Positions 1 to 10,200 of a stretch of 33,745 nt of DNA are shown piece by piece. The stretch is taken from NCBI RefSeq assembly GCF_001275135.1, contig NZ_LFQU01000030.1, positions 1-33,745 on the forward strand, read 5' to 3'. This DNA is from Xylanibacter rarus (GTDB lineage Bacteria > Bacteroidota > Bacteroidia > Bacteroidales > Bacteroidaceae). The notes under the pieces are model-generated. The model made no database searches. It was not told the origin of the DNA and was given only the letters and a program-made list of their open reading frames with translations. The translations under genes and the position numbers were made by a program. Position 1 is the stretch's first letter, and each line of letters opens with the position of its first letter.

Positions 1-107
1 GGCAGTTTTCTTTTTTATGGGTTTTAGCCTGCATTGCAGCAGCTATTTTCAGCTGTGCCCTGGGGCTTTGCCGGATGAATTTATTGCAAAGCAGGCTTGT
101 GGTCTTG

Positions 108-2729
108 TTAAAGATTAGCCAGTTCTATCACTTTGTCTACTGCAGCAGACAGTCCGTCGATGTCTTTTCCGCCTGCAGTTGCGAAGTGAGGCTGTCCGCC
201 GCCGCCGCCCTTTATCAGCTTGGCAGCTTCGCGCACCATCTGTCCGGCGTTGAGTCCGTGTTCCTTCACGAGGTCTTCGCTTATCATGACGCTGAGGGTG
301 GGGCGTCCGTCAAAGGTGCTTCCCACAACGCAGAGCATGCGCTCTGGTTCGGCTGCACGTATCTTGAACACGAGGTCTTTGGCTGCGTCCTGCTTCATTA
401 TCAGTGTGGAAGCGATGACCTTCACTCCGTTTACGATGCGGGCCTGAGATATGAGCTTCTCCTTAACTCTCTCAACTCTTTCGGCCTGGAACTGCTCAAT
501 GCTCTTCTTCATTGAGTCGTGTTCCTCGATATATTTCTCTATCACGCCGAGCAGATCCTTGGTGTTGTTGAACAGAGCCTTTATTGCCTTCATTCCGTCC
601 TCAAGGTCGTACATCAGCATTTCGCACTCTTTTCCGGTCTTGGCCTCTATACGGCGAACTCCGGCTGCAACGCTGCTCTCTGATATTATCTTGAACATGC
701 CGATGCGGCCTGTAGAGTGGGCGTGGATACCGCCGCAGAACTCAATGCTCGGACCAAACTTAACCACGCGCACTTTGTCGCCGTATTTCTCGCCGAACAG
801 GGCTATGGCGCCCATCTTCTTGGCTTCGTCGAGCGGCATGTCGCGGTGTTCGTCGAGCGGTATGTCCTGACGTATCATGTCGTTGACAAGCATCTCAACC
901 TTGCGTATCTCCTCGTCGGTCATCTTCTGGAAGTGAGAGAAGTCGAAGCGCAGCGTGTCGTGTGATACGAATGAACCCTTCTGCTCAACGTGGTCGCCCA
1001 ATACCTGCTTCAGGGCATAGTCGAGCAGGTGGGTAGCCGTGTGGTTTGCGGCGCTTGCCTCGCGCTTGTCGGTGTCTACGCATGCCATGAAGTCGGCCTC
1101 AGGATTCTTTGGCAGCTCCTTAACGATATGTATCGACTGTCCGTTCTCGCGCTTGGTGTCTATGATGTTCACTGTTTCGTTCTCGCTTACCAGCACTCCG
1201 CAGTCGCCAACCTGACCACCCATCTCGCCGTAGAATGGTGTGTTGTCGAGCACGAGCTCATAGAAGGTGTTCTTCTTCTGTGTCACTTTGCGGTAGCGCA
1301 GTATGTGGCATTCGTATTCTGTGTAGTCGTAGCCTACGAAGTTTTGCTCGCCCTGGCTCAGCTCGGTCCAGTCGCTGTTTTCAACGGCAGCGGCGTTGCG
1401 CGCTCTTGCCTTCTGCTTCTGCATCTCCTCGTCAAACTGTTTCTCGTCAACGCTGAGCCCGTTTTCGCGGCAGATGAGTTCAGTGAGGTCGAGCGGGAAT
1501 CCGTAGGTGTCGAACAGGCGGAATGCCTTTGTGCCGTCGAGCACGGTCTTGCCTTCGGCCTTAACCTCCTGCATGGCGTCAGACAGCATGTTGATGCCGT
1601 TAGACAGCGTGCGCAGGAACGATTCTTCCTCTTCCTTTATCACCTTGGTTATCAGTTCGCGCTGTGCGGTAAGTTCGGGATAAGCCTCGCCCATCTCGTG
1701 TATCAGCGTAGGCATGAGCTTAAACATGAATGCCTCTTTCTGGTTGAGGAAGGTGTATGCGTATCTTACGGCGCGGCGCAGTATGCGGCGTATAACATAG
1801 CCTGCCTTTGCGTTGCCCGGCAGCTGGCCGTCGGCTATTGAGAAGGCTACGGCACGCAGGTGGTCGGCAACCACGCGCATTGCCACGTCGGTTTTCTCCT
1901 CTTTGCCGTATTCCATGCCTGAAAGGCGTGAAATCTCCTTGATGATAGGCTGGAAGATGTCGGTGTCGTAGTTAGAATGCTTGCCTTGCAGGGCACGCAC
2001 AAGGCGCTCGAAGCCCATGCCGGTGTCTATTACGTTCATTGACAGCTTTTCGAGAGAGCCGTCGGCCTTACGGTTGAACTGCATGAACACGAGGTTCCAT
2101 ATCTCGATAACCTGTGGGTCGTCTTTGTTTACAAGTTCGCGGCCCGGTGTCTTTGCCTTTTCTTCGGGAGTACGAGAGTCGAGGTGAATCTCTGAGCAAG
2201 GTCCGCAGGGACCTGTGTCGCCCATTTCCCAGAAGTTGTCGTGCTTGTTTCCGTTGATTATGTGGTCAGCCGGAACATGCTTTGCCCAGAAGGCAGCAGC
2301 CTCGTCGTCGCGGCTGAGGTTTTCTTCTGGAGATCCTTCGAACACGGTTACGTAGAGGTCGGCCGGGTCGAGGTGAAGTACGTCAACGAGATATTCCCAT
2401 GCCATGTCTATGGCGCCTTCTTTAAAGTAGTCGCCAAAGCTCCAGTTGCCGAGCATCTCGAACATGGTGTGGTGGTATGTGTCGTGGCCCACTTCCTCAA
2501 GGTCGTTGTGCTTTCCGCTCACGCGGAGACACTTCTGCGAGTCGGCCCTGCGTCTTGGTTCGGGGTCGCGTGTTCCCAGTATGATGTCCTTCCATTGGTT
2601 CATGCCTGCGTTAGTAAACATCAGTGTCGGGTCGTCTTTAATCACCATCGGTGCCGACGGAACAATCTGATGTCCTTTCGATTCAAAAAACTTTTTGAAC
2701 GATTCACGGATTTCGTTAGCTGTCATCAT
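108..2729 (-). CDS. alaS: alanine--tRNA ligase
   Basis: Cytoplasmic class II aminoacyl-tRNA synthetase that charges tRNA-Ala with alanine. At 873 aa it is full length for the family. The N-terminal catalytic part runs to about residue 460 (motif 1 region [22 protein letters not shown] near 81-102, the GPCGPCSE segment near 173-180). The editing domain has its four zinc ligands intact: H563 and H567 in HTATH, C665 and H669 in CGGIH. The C-Ala domain ends with the glycine run [14 protein letters not shown] near the C terminus. The protein opens with two methionines, so the start may be 2729 or 2726; I cannot separate them. A TAnnTTTG box lies about 60 nt upstream. The 107 bases beyond the stop contain only a small imperfect stem (about 36-58) and no gene. 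Divergent from the MerR-type gene. Confidence 0.98.
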   Translation of the reverse strand: MMTANEIRESFKKFFESKGHQIVPSAPMVIKDDPTLMFTNAGMNQWKDIILGTRDPEPRRRADSQKCLRVSGKHNDLEEVGHDTYHHTMFEMLGNWSFGDYFKEGAIDMAWEYLVDVLHLDPADLYVTVFEGSPEENLSRDDEAAAFWAKHVPADHIINGNKHDNFWEMGDTGPCGPCSEIHLDSRTPEEKAKTPGRELVNKDDPQVIEIWNLVFMQFNRKADGSLEKLSMNVIDTGMGFERLVRALQGKHSNYDTDIFQPIIKEISRLSGMEYGKEEKTDVAMRVVADHLRAVAFSIADGQLPGNAKAGYVIRRILRRAVRYAYTFLNQKEAFMFKLMPTLIHEMGEAYPELTAQRELITKVIKEEEESFLRTLSNGINMLSDAMQEVKAEGKTVLDGTKAFRLFDTYGFPLDLTELICRENGLSVDEKQFDEEMQKQKARARNAAAVENSDWTELSQGEQNFVGYDYTEYECHILRYRKVTQKKNTFYELVLDNTPFYGEMGGQVGDCGVLVSENETVNIIDTKRENGQSIHIVKELPKNPEADFMACVDTDKREASAANHTATHLLDYALKQVLGDHVEQKGSFVSHDTLRFDFSHFQKMTDEEIRKVEMLVNDMIRQDIPLDEHRDMPLDEAKKMGAIALFGEKYGDKVRVVKFGPSIEFCGGIHAHSTGRIGMFKIISESSVAAGVRRIEAKTGKECEMLMYDLEDGMKAIKALFNNTKDLLGVIEKYIEEHDSMKKSIEQFQAERVERVKEKLISQARIVNGVKVIASTLIMKQDAAKDLVFKIRAAEPERMLCVVGSTFDGRPTLSVMISEDLVKEHGLNAGQMVREAAKLIKGGGGGQPHFATAGGKDIDGLSAAVDKVIELANL

Positions 2730-2787
2730 TTTCTTTATATTTTGTTTTTGTTCTTTTCACGATAAAGGCAAAATGCCTATTTGGGAG

Positions 2788-2795
2788 CAAAATTA
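2788..2795 (-). promoter_or_regulatory. probable alaS promoter, -7 box
   Basis: On the minus strand this reads TAATTTTG, matching the Bacteroidetes -7 consensus TAnnTTTG. It lies about 60 nt before the alaS start. No clean TTTG -33 box is seen at the usual 19-21 nt spacing, so the call rests on one box. A short hairpin (AGGCA/TGCCT, 2766-2778) falls in the predicted leader. Confidence 0.4.
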
Positions 2796-2968
2796 TAAAA
2801 TAAATCCCATAAATCATTAAATAATTGTGTAAAACATACAATTCTGTTGTCTGTGCGGCAAATTATTGTGTCGCAGGACGGCATGAGCCTGTCGGCAGCG
2901 TCTTTATCTGCAACTTGAAGAAATGTATTATTTTTTCGGTTGACAGCATGAAAATGAAAAAAAAATGA

Positions 2969-2976
2969 TAAATTTG
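2969..2976 (+). promoter_or_regulatory. probable promoter of the MerR-type gene, -7 box
   Basis: TAAATTTG fits the Bacteroidetes -7 box TAnnTTTG and sits 37 nt before the ATG at 3014, predicting a leader of about 30 nt. The nearest upstream TTG (2940-2942) is about 26 nt away, longer than usual, so the -33 element is uncertain. Confidence 0.45.
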
Positions 2977-3013
2977 CAACATCAGACGTTACATATTTTA
3001 ATTTCCACGAATT

Positions 3014-3361
3014 ATGGCATTGAACACAGAAAAGAATCTTAAGCTTTATTACTCGATAAAGGAAGTGGCAGCCATGCTCAACGTGCCCGAGAGCATGCTG
3101 AGGTTTTGGGAAAAGGAGATACCGATGTTGCGGCCGAAAACAACCGGTAACAATGTGCGCCAGTATACGCAGGCCGACATTGAGAATGTAAAGGCCGTGT
3201 ATAATCTTGTTAAGGTCAGGGGCTTTAAGCTGTCGGCTGCGCGTAAGATGTTGCGTGAAAACAAACAGGCTGTTGACGGCAATGCGCGTGTTATGGAGAG
3301 TCTGATAAAGGTGCGCGACGAACTGAAGTTGCTCAAAAAGCAGCTTGATTATCTTGAGTAG
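3014..3361 (+). CDS. MerR-family transcriptional regulator
   Basis: Small DNA-binding protein of 115 aa. Residues about 10-80 form a MerR winged helix-turn-helix: YYSIKEVAAMLNVPESMLRF is the recognition helix-turn-helix, followed by the wing (NNVRQYTQADIENVKAVYNL). The rest (about 90-115) is a short helix rich in Lys, Leu and Glu that probably forms the dimerisation coiled coil. There is no C-terminal effector-binding domain and no cysteine cluster for metal or redox sensing, so it is the short MerR-like type common in Bacteroidetes with no known ligand. Transcribed divergently from alaS across a 284-nt gap; target unknown. The stop is followed by a weak stem GTATTG/CAATAC at 3361-3378. Confidence 0.85.
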   Translation: MALNTEKNLKLYYSIKEVAAMLNVPESMLRFWEKEIPMLRPKTTGNNVRQYTQADIENVKAVYNLVKVRGFKLSAARKMLRENKQAVDGNARVMESLIKVRDELKLLKKQLDYLE

Positions 3362-3842
3362 TATTGTTTTTGCAATACCTCGCAAGATAACTTTCCGGCC
3401 TTGCTTTCTGCATATGTCTTCAGTTGCTTGTATATCTTGATATACACCTAATTGTACATCTTGAGGGTATGCGTTGAGGTTTGCTGTGTTTGTAGTGGAT
3501 ACAGGCTGTTATCCGACATGAAGTAGTATACCGAAAAATAAATTCTTTATTAGGAAATCCCATTAAATCATTATTCCGTACATGATTTAAATCTACAAAA
3601 ATATTGATGCCTTCATATGTCATGTTGTTTCCTGTTATTATCCTATTGTCTGCTTTTGTGGAAATAGACCGCTATGCCTCTGAAAAAGCAAATGACTATA
3701 CGCTAAATTTAAGACAATAATCCTACCGGATCTTAATGAAAGCAATTTGGGATAAAAGCAGATGCCAGGAGACTTCACAGTGTCCTGGCATCCTTTCAAT
3801 ACATAAAATCAAATTATTAACTTTGAATTTTAGTCTGGCTCT
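3362..3842. other. convergent intergenic region, no convincing gene
   Basis: About 480 nt lie between two converging genes. I see a weak stem just after the MerR gene (3361-3378), a perfect inverted repeat TGTATATC-tt-GATATACA at 3429-3446, and the terminator hairpin at 3761-3792. A 67-codon minus-strand ORF (3420-3623) has an A/G-rich stretch before its ATG, but its product resembles nothing I know and its second half looks non-coding. Confidence 0.5.
3761..3792 (-). terminator. terminator hairpin at the 3' end of the secreted-protein gene
   Basis: Perfect 10-bp stem GATGCCAGGA/TCCTGGCATC with a 12-nt loop, 50 nt beyond the stop at 3843. On the minus strand it is followed by a short T-rich stretch (TGCTTTTATC). 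Likely the end of the glycan-uptake locus transcript. Confidence 0.65.
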
Positions 3843-4784
3843 TTATTTATTAACGTATTTTTTGCCATTGATTATAACGATACCCTTTGCATTCTTGTTA
3901 ACACGCTGTCCGGCGATGTTGTATGCAGGAGCATCAACGTCATTCTTGTCGGTGTTAATCTCTGTGATGTCAGTGCTGCCGCCAGAGAGCAACTTAAGAG
4001 TAGAACCGTCTTCTGCAACGATGCTTACGTCAACAGGATTCTCGCTGTAGCAGAAGCCTTTGAAAGAAGCTTTTGAACCAACTGCGTTGAATACATAGTT
4101 GCAGTCTGCATAAACCTTGAACATGATTACGCCAAGACCATTGCCGGCAGATGTAGCTTCAGCATTGTTGTTGTGATAAATCTGAATAGGCCAAAGGATT
4201 GTACCGTTGCTCTGGTCATAGAAACCTTCCTCGTCAGCTGGCAGAGTGTATGTAAGCACGCCGTTTGTTATAGGGTCTGCGTTCTTGTCAGCGTCATCAG
4301 CAATGTTCATAGCAAGAGTGTAAGAGAGGCATTTGCCTTCTTCAAATACAGTGTATGCCTTGTTTGAAGAAGCCTTTAAAACAGCATAGAAATAACCGTC
4401 CTTCTTAGCCTTTACTACATAGTAAGCGCCTGTTCCCGGCTGTACGAAGTTCTTTGCAGGATCCTCACCGCCGGCTCCTTTAGGGTTGCTGTTTCCCTGA
4501 AGACCTAAGTCAGAGCAGTCAACGTCTTTGTCTGCACCAAAGCGTACTTTGTTGTAACCGTTGAATGCGATATCCACAGCTTTGTACTGATCAGCAGCAC
4601 CTGTTGAAACTGTAACGTCTTCGTTGTCAACTATAACAGAGTTTGCGTCGATGGCTGTCAGTGCAGTAGGGTCAGCTGCGCCCTTTTCAGTCAGCCATGC
4701 TTTGGCGTCAATTGTACAAACGTTCTGCGCGCTGGCGCAAATTCCTGCCATAAGGGCAAGTGATAAAGATAAAATTTTTTTCAT
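3843..4784 (-). CDS. secreted protein with type IX-like C-terminal sorting motif
   Basis: Protein of 313 aa with a clear signal peptide (MKKILSLSLALMAGICASAQ). The mature part is beta-rich, acidic and poor in Arg, with aromatic-rich strands such as GAYYVVKAKKDGYFYAVLKA, consistent with an extracellular beta-sandwich, perhaps carbohydrate-binding. I recognise no catalytic motif. The last ~30 residues, APAYNIAGQRV...KGIVIINGKKYV, have the form of the short type A C-terminal sorting domain used by the type IX secretion system in Prevotella and relatives (an xYNxxGQRV strand, then KGIYIxNGKK). It follows the susC-susD-lipoprotein genes on the same strand after 105 nt containing a hairpin, so it is either the last gene of that operon, attenuated, or a separate unit. 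A role in glycan binding or degradation at the surface is inferred. Confidence 0.75.
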   Translation of the reverse strand: MKKILSLSLALMAGICASAQNVCTIDAKAWLTEKGAADPTALTAIDANSVIVDNEDVTVSTGAADQYKAVDIAFNGYNKVRFGADKDVDCSDLGLQGNSNPKGAGGEDPAKNFVQPGTGAYYVVKAKKDGYFYAVLKASSNKAYTVFEEGKCLSYTLAMNIADDADKNADPITNGVLTYTLPADEEGFYDQSNGTILWPIQIYHNNNAEATSAGNGLGVIMFKVYADCNYVFNAVGSKASFKGFCYSENPVDVSIVAEDGSTLKLLSGGSTDITEINTDKNDVDAPAYNIAGQRVNKNAKGIVIINGKKYVNK

Positions 4785-4844
4785 AAGTTTTAATTTTAGT
4801 GATTAATAAAGTTATTATAAAGTTTTCTTTTAAATATTTGTTAT

Positions 4845-4879
4845 ATGTATGCTGCAAACATTGAATTTGCAGCATACAT
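4845..4879 (-). terminator. 14-bp hairpin after the lipoprotein gene
   Basis: Perfect inverted repeat ATGTATGCTGCAAA/TTTGCAGCATACAT with a 7-nt loop, starting 10 nt past the lipoprotein stop (4890). On the minus strand it is not followed by a clean T-run, so it may be a partial terminator or an mRNA-stabilising 3' stem between the susCD-lipoprotein message and the next gene. Confidence 0.55.
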
Positions 4880-4889
4880 TTTCTTTTGG

Positions 4890-5372
4890 CTATTCTGCAG
4901 TAGTGAGCGTTCCTGTAAACGTATTTGTCGAAGTGTAGGTCTTTCTGCCTTCGGTTATGGTCGTTACATATATAAATGTAATTTCGCCGTTAGTTACCTT
5001 GGCGCTGAAATTGCCGAGGTTTGCACTTTTGTTATTTGTCAGGATATATCCCGAAGTGCTGTTTCCCGAACAGTTTGCTACATCTGATATTTCTTCTTTG
5101 ACAACAGGATCGGCCTGTTTCAGTGTTACATTGGCAACCCACTGCCTATTGGCAGACAATTCTATTGTTCCTGTAGCTTCGTTTTCATCTTGCAGCTCGC
5201 CAGATGAGTTTGTGAGCTTCTGGTTCCATGTGCCGATATATGTTCCTGCAACTTCCTGTTCCGGGTTTTGTGTCCCTACAGCTTCATCGTCGTCATCGCT
5301 GCATGCGCTGAAAGTCATCAAGGCCATTATCAGTGTTAAGAATAAATATGTTTTCTTTTTCATTGCTTTCAT
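4890..5372 (-). CDS. small surface lipoprotein, lipocalin/calycin-like
   Basis: 160-aa lipoprotein. The signal peptide ends in a lipobox (TFSAC) with the acylated cysteine at residue 24. The next residues are SDDDDE, matching the acidic lipoprotein export signal described for Bacteroides, so the protein is probably displayed on the cell surface. The mature part alternates short strands with turns (AGTYIGTWNQKL at the start, TNTFTGTLTT at the end), suggesting a small beta-barrel of the calycin/lipocalin type; this fold call is tentative. It lies 25 nt after susD and is surely in the same operon. In such loci the third gene is often a surface glycan-binding protein, but this one is shorter than the usual SusE/SusF type. 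The start may be residue 1 or 4 (MKAMKKK). Confidence 0.75.
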   Translation of the reverse strand: MKAMKKKTYLFLTLIMALMTFSACSDDDDEAVGTQNPEQEVAGTYIGTWNQKLTNSSGELQDENEATGTIELSANRQWVANVTLKQADPVVKEEISDVANCSGNSTSGYILTNNKSANLGNFSAKVTNGEITFIYVTTITEGRKTYTSTNTFTGTLTTAE

Positions 5373-5397
5373 TTTTTATGTTATTAAAGTCAATCTA

Positions 5398-7230
5398 TTA
5401 ATAGCCGGGATTCTGGTCCTCTTCAGTCATGCTGTCGTTACCTGAAATTTCAGATGTCGGGATAGGACGATACCATTTTGTCTCTCCTTTAATGTTTTTC
5501 ATATCCTCGGCACTTGTAACGAAATAGTTGTATGCCACGTTGTAGCGAACCAGCTGACGTGTACGGCGAAGGTCAACCCAGCGGGTCTGTTCTGCGTAAC
5601 ATTCACGTGCACGCTCGTCCAGAATCAAGTCAAGCAGAGTGAAGTTTGAAAGCATGACGCTTACTTCATAGTCAGCAAGGCTGTTAAGATGAGGTGCTCC
5701 GGCGCGGTCGCGCACTGCGTTGATTTTCTCAAAGGCCGCAGTTTCGTTTCCTGCCATATAATAGGCCTCGGCAGCAGTAAGATATGTTTCAGATGCATGG
5801 AGGACTACGATGTCGCGGTAGCTGATGGTCTTTCCGCCCATAGATGCGGTCGGGTCGTCCCATTTCTTAACGCACGGCGTTGTTTCCAAAGATGTTCCTC
5901 TGTTGTTGTCATTGAGGTTCTGATTGGTTATCGTCGGTGTAAGGAAGTTGCCTTCTGCGTCAAACTTGTAGACAAATATCTGTCCGTCGTGGAGCAGGTT
6001 GGCATGAGGCTCCTTCGGATGCTTGTTCGGGTCACGTACAAACTGCGATTTGTGCGCTGTTAGATATGCCTCAAATTCGGCTTGAGAAACATAAGTGGGA
6101 GCATAGTATGCAAATATTGGCAATGTGTTTTTGTCAACACTTGTGTTGTAGTATGCAAAGTATCCATATTTAGTCCAGTCGGCTACGCTGTTGTCATACT
6201 GATACATTGTTGTCATGAATGTAGCGTCCCAGCGTGTGTCTCCTTTCTCCCACAGTGCCAGAGAGCGTGTGTTGAGAGCCTTGTTAGAGGTTGAATACTT
6301 CTGTCCCTGAGCTACGTCGCCGTAATAGTGGCTGTAGTAGATGTCGAGTTCGTGTCCGCCGTCGCTTATGTCTCCGGGCCATCCTGCCTTGTCATACTGA
6401 ACTGCGAAGAATGTCTCGGGATTGGTGTCCTCGTTTGACGGCAGCCATTTGTCTTCGAACGATTGTGTGAGCGGTATGCCGCTGATGGCAGCCTCGGCAG
6501 CCTGTGCTGCCTTCTCGAAGTTTTCTTTTGATGTTATGGTGTATGTGCCTGCATTTTCGTCAGTGAGAGTAGTGTTGCAGTCCCAGCCGTGTGCAAGATA
6601 TATTTTTGCGAGCAGGGCTTGTGCAGCTTTTTTATTTACAGAGCCGTCATGTGTTATTTCAGGAATTTCGCTTGAGTTGATAACTTCCTGAAGGTCGTTT
6701 TCACAGTTGGTGTAAATAGTTTCGAGGTCTGTGCGCGGATAGTCGCGGCTTGCGCTCTGAATGTAGGTGTCAGAGTAGGGCACAGCTCCAAACTGCTGTG
6801 TCATGAGATAATATCCGTAAGCTCTAAGGAATAGGCCTTCTGCACGATATCTCTTGTATTCTTCTCCGCTGTAGTTGATAAGACCGTTGGCATTATTTAT
6901 AAGTCCTGTACATGCAACGTAGTAGTCTTTTACTTCGTCTGTCTCGGCGGTCAGCGAATAATCCTGGAATACTGATGCACCCTGACCACGGCAAGGCATG
7001 TAGAGGTCTGTGCCGTCATCGTTGATGTTTAATGCCGTAGCCAGATTCTTTAAAGAAAGGAATGCATATGCCCTGAAAGACTCCAGTCCTTCTTTTGTCC
7101 TGAAATATGTTTCAGGATCCATTTTGTCTCCTCCGGCTGTCTTGTTTTCTGCTTCAAGGAAGTCCGAGCAGCTTGTGGCCGACATCAGTGCCAGAAGAGC
7201 CATTGTTATGATATATGATATTTTTTTCAT
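5398..7230 (-). CDS. SusD/RagB-family outer-membrane lipoprotein
   Basis: 610-aa starch-binding-protein-like lipoprotein, the surface lid that captures a glycan and passes it to its SusC channel. The signal peptide ends in SATSC with the lipid-bearing cysteine at residue 21. The N-terminal part carries the TPR-like helices typical of the family (AEGLFLRAYGYYLMTQQFGAVPY). The C-terminal part has the usual SusD ending, with LDERARECYAEQTRWVDLRR and a final proline-rich YRPIPTSEI segment. Length is normal. It starts 18 nt after the susC stop and is followed by the lipoprotein gene after 25 nt, a tight operon. The ligand cannot be read from sequence; the pectin methylesterase beyond 11.7 kb makes a pectic glycan a reasonable guess. 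Confidence 0.95.
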   Translation of the reverse strand: MKKISYIITMALLALMSATSCSDFLEAENKTAGGDKMDPETYFRTKEGLESFRAYAFLSLKNLATALNINDDGTDLYMPCRGQGASVFQDYSLTAETDEVKDYYVACTGLINNANGLINYSGEEYKRYRAEGLFLRAYGYYLMTQQFGAVPYSDTYIQSASRDYPRTDLETIYTNCENDLQEVINSSEIPEITHDGSVNKKAAQALLAKIYLAHGWDCNTTLTDENAGTYTITSKENFEKAAQAAEAAISGIPLTQSFEDKWLPSNEDTNPETFFAVQYDKAGWPGDISDGGHELDIYYSHYYGDVAQGQKYSTSNKALNTRSLALWEKGDTRWDATFMTTMYQYDNSVADWTKYGYFAYYNTSVDKNTLPIFAYYAPTYVSQAEFEAYLTAHKSQFVRDPNKHPKEPHANLLHDGQIFVYKFDAEGNFLTPTITNQNLNDNNRGTSLETTPCVKKWDDPTASMGGKTISYRDIVVLHASETYLTAAEAYYMAGNETAAFEKINAVRDRAGAPHLNSLADYEVSVMLSNFTLLDLILDERARECYAEQTRWVDLRRTRQLVRYNVAYNYFVTSAEDMKNIKGETKWYRPIPTSEISGNDSMTEEDQNPGY

Positions 7231-7248
7231 TTTTCTTGATTATTGAAG

Positions 7249-10200
7249 TTAGAATTTAAGACTTGCACCAAATTCCCATGTAACAGTGCTAGGACCATCG
7301 TTTTCTGCACCGCCTCCGGCCCATTCCGGATCAAATCCTTTGTAGTCGGTCCATACGAACGGGTTGGTTACTGTGCAATAAAGGCGCAGATGGCTGATGC
7401 CGATCTTGTTGATCCATTTCTTCGGGAACGTATATCCGAGAGTAATGTTCTTGACTTTTACGAAAGACGCGTCTGTGATGGCCTGGCATTGTGAGCCGTC
7501 ACGGTTGAAGGCATGTGTTCCGTTAAGACCTGCAGTGTTTCCGTCGTTCGGGAAAGGATATGCACCATAGTGGGTGGTCTGCTGGTATACCGGGTTTATG
7601 TATGTTCCGTCGGGATTAATACCGTCGCAGTCGATAAGTGTTCCTGCCGGGATATAATAGTCAACATTCAGGTGCATCCATCCACGGTCTTTATAGTCGA
7701 GATATTGTGCATAGAAGTCAGAGTACACCTTATAGTTCTGCTTGGTGTAAAGTGATGCAGACAAGTCCCAGTTCTTGTATGACAGAGATGTTGTGAGGCT
7801 TCCTGTCCATGACGGGTCTGACCTGTAAACCTTCTTGTCTTTGTCGTCGATAGTTCCGTCGCCGTTGACATCTTCTATAATCGGGTTGCCTTCCTGCAGT
7901 CCGTAGCAAATGTTGTAATAGTCATATTCTTTCATTGTTGAGCCTGGTGTAAGGCCTTTTGCCACGGCGATTTCTGTGTTAGGCACAATCATGTCGCGGT
8001 CGGTTACGATGCCTGCCCAGTGATATCCGTATACGTTGTTGATAGAGCATCCGATGAAAAGGTTGTCGTTAGGCAGGTTTGCACCTGAACCGTTGATTTC
8101 TTTCACCTTGTTGATGTTGCGTGCATAGTTTAAAGAGATGTCCCAGCGCCAGTCTTTTGTTATGACAGGAATTGCGGTTACAGCAAATTCGATACCTCTG
8201 TTCTGCACGCTTCCTACGTTTGTGTTAAGCTTCATGGGGTTGCCGTCGCTGTCTGTTCCGGCTTCGAGCGGAAGCTCTACAGAGTAGAGAAGGTCGTCTG
8301 AGGTTTTCTGATACAGATCCACGCTACCGAAGATGCGGTTCTTGAGGAAGCCGAAGTCGATACCGAAGTTGATTTCCTTAGACTCTTCCCATGTCAGGAA
8401 TCTGTCTACGATGCTGCTCGGATAGAAAGCGTTTACGTAAGTGCTTCCGAAGGGATAGTAAACCGGACCGGCTACTGTTGTTCTTGTAGCATAGTTTCCT
8501 ACGCCGGTGTTGTTACCTGTTACACCGTATGAAAGTCTTACCTTTAAGTTAGAGAGCCATTTTACGTTCTGAAGGAACTTCTCTTGTGACGCGCGCCATG
8601 CAACGGCAACAGACGGGAAGCATCCCCAGCGCTGGTCTGGTTCAAATTTTGAAGAGCCGTCCCAACGCACAGTTGCGGTAAGCATATATCTCTCGTCGAA
8701 GGTATAGTTGGCGCGAAGAGCGTATGAAATCATACTGTTTTCACTGAAAGAGTTGTTCGTATTGGTAAGGTCAATGGTTCCTGATGACAGATTGTACCAA
8801 AGTGATCCGTCGAGCACACCCTGTGCTGCCTGATTGGTGGCTTCGGTGTCGCTTGCCATCATAGAGAACAGTCCCATGAGGTTAACGGCGTGCTTCTTTG
8901 CAAACACTTTGTCGAATGTAAGGATGTTGTCCCATGTCCATTGTATGTTGCGTGACGTTGCAAGACTTGCCGTGTTTACAGGGTTTCCGTTGGTGTCGGT
9001 TGTACCTACTACTGTGGCTCCGGCATAGTCGAGTACATAGTCGGTGAAAACACCGTCACGGTAATAAGTGAAGTTTGGCGAGAATGTTGTCTTGAACGTG
9101 AGTTCTTTTATCGGCTTGATTTGCAGATATACATTGCCGAGCATGCGCCATGTCTGACGCTTGTGTGTGTATACGTCCATCAGGTAGAGCGGGTTATACT
9201 GTCCTGAGAACTGGTGGCCTGTTGACGAGGCCGTACCCATGGCTACAGAGTTGCCTGGATAGTAGTTTTTATATATTTGTCCGTATTGGTTGTAATAGTA
9301 GCCGGTGTATCCTTCCTCCGGAATGTTTCCGTTGGCATCATAGATATATCCGTTTCTTTCGTCCGGCTGTGTTGAATATGGCTGGCAGAACGGATTGAGC
9401 CTGTAGGCAAGCTCTATGGCGTCATCGTTTGCATATTCGTTTCTGATATAAGCCATGTTTACGGTGAATCCGCCGCTGATAATCTTGTTGATCTGTGCGT
9501 CAAGACTGCCCTTGAAGCTGAACTGGTCTCTGCTGTCGCCTACATAGATACCTTTCTCCTGGTTGTAGCCGAGTCCGACATGATAGTTTACTCTTTCAGA
9601 CGCTCCGCTTATGGCCACGTAATGGTTTTGCTGTGTTCCGTTGCGTGTTGCCAGATCTGCCCAGTCAGTGGTCTGTCCTCCTGCAATAATCTGTTTTAGG
9701 ATAGAATTTCCGTCTCCGTCAACCAGTGCCATTTGATCAAAATTGCCCATGATGTACATCGGGTTGGCCAGGTTGGTCTGTCCTTGTCCATAAGAAAGGA
9801 ACTTCAGGAAGCGGTAATTGTAGAATTGCTGTCCGGTCTGGAATTCAGGCATACGTGCAACTTTTGATACGCCGTAATAGCCGTCGTATGAGATGGTCGG
9901 CTTGCTCATTTTCTTGCCGATGTTAAGGCTTCCTTTGGTTGTAACCATAATCACGCCGGCTGTGGCGCGTGAACCGTATATCGCGGTTGACGATGCGTCT
10001 TTCAGAACGTCGATGCGCTCAATGTCTTGCTGGTTAAGGAAGTTGATGTCGTCGCAGATTATTCCGTCAACAACATAAATAGGTTTAGTGTCAGAGTTTG
10101 TAGATGATTTTCCGCGAATCTCAATGTCAAAGTCTCCGCCGGCACGGCTTGAGTTCTTTGTAATGTTGACACCAGGAACGGTACCCTGAAGACCTTCCAT

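Noticed and set aside
990-1841. 283-codon plus-strand ORF opposite alaS
   Set aside because: Antisense shadow of a full-length, fully conserved alaS; Val/Leu/Cys-rich composition typical of shadow frames.
2777-3385. 202-codon minus-strand ORF across the MerR gene
   Set aside because: It overlaps the well-supported MerR gene and its promoter; the product resembles nothing.
3420-3623. 67-codon minus-strand ORF (MTYEGINIFVDL...) with an AGGAAA stretch before the ATG
   Set aside because: The first half looks mildly protein-like, but the second half is Cys/Arg/His-rich and unconvincing, and I know no family. Kept only as a possible gene fragment.
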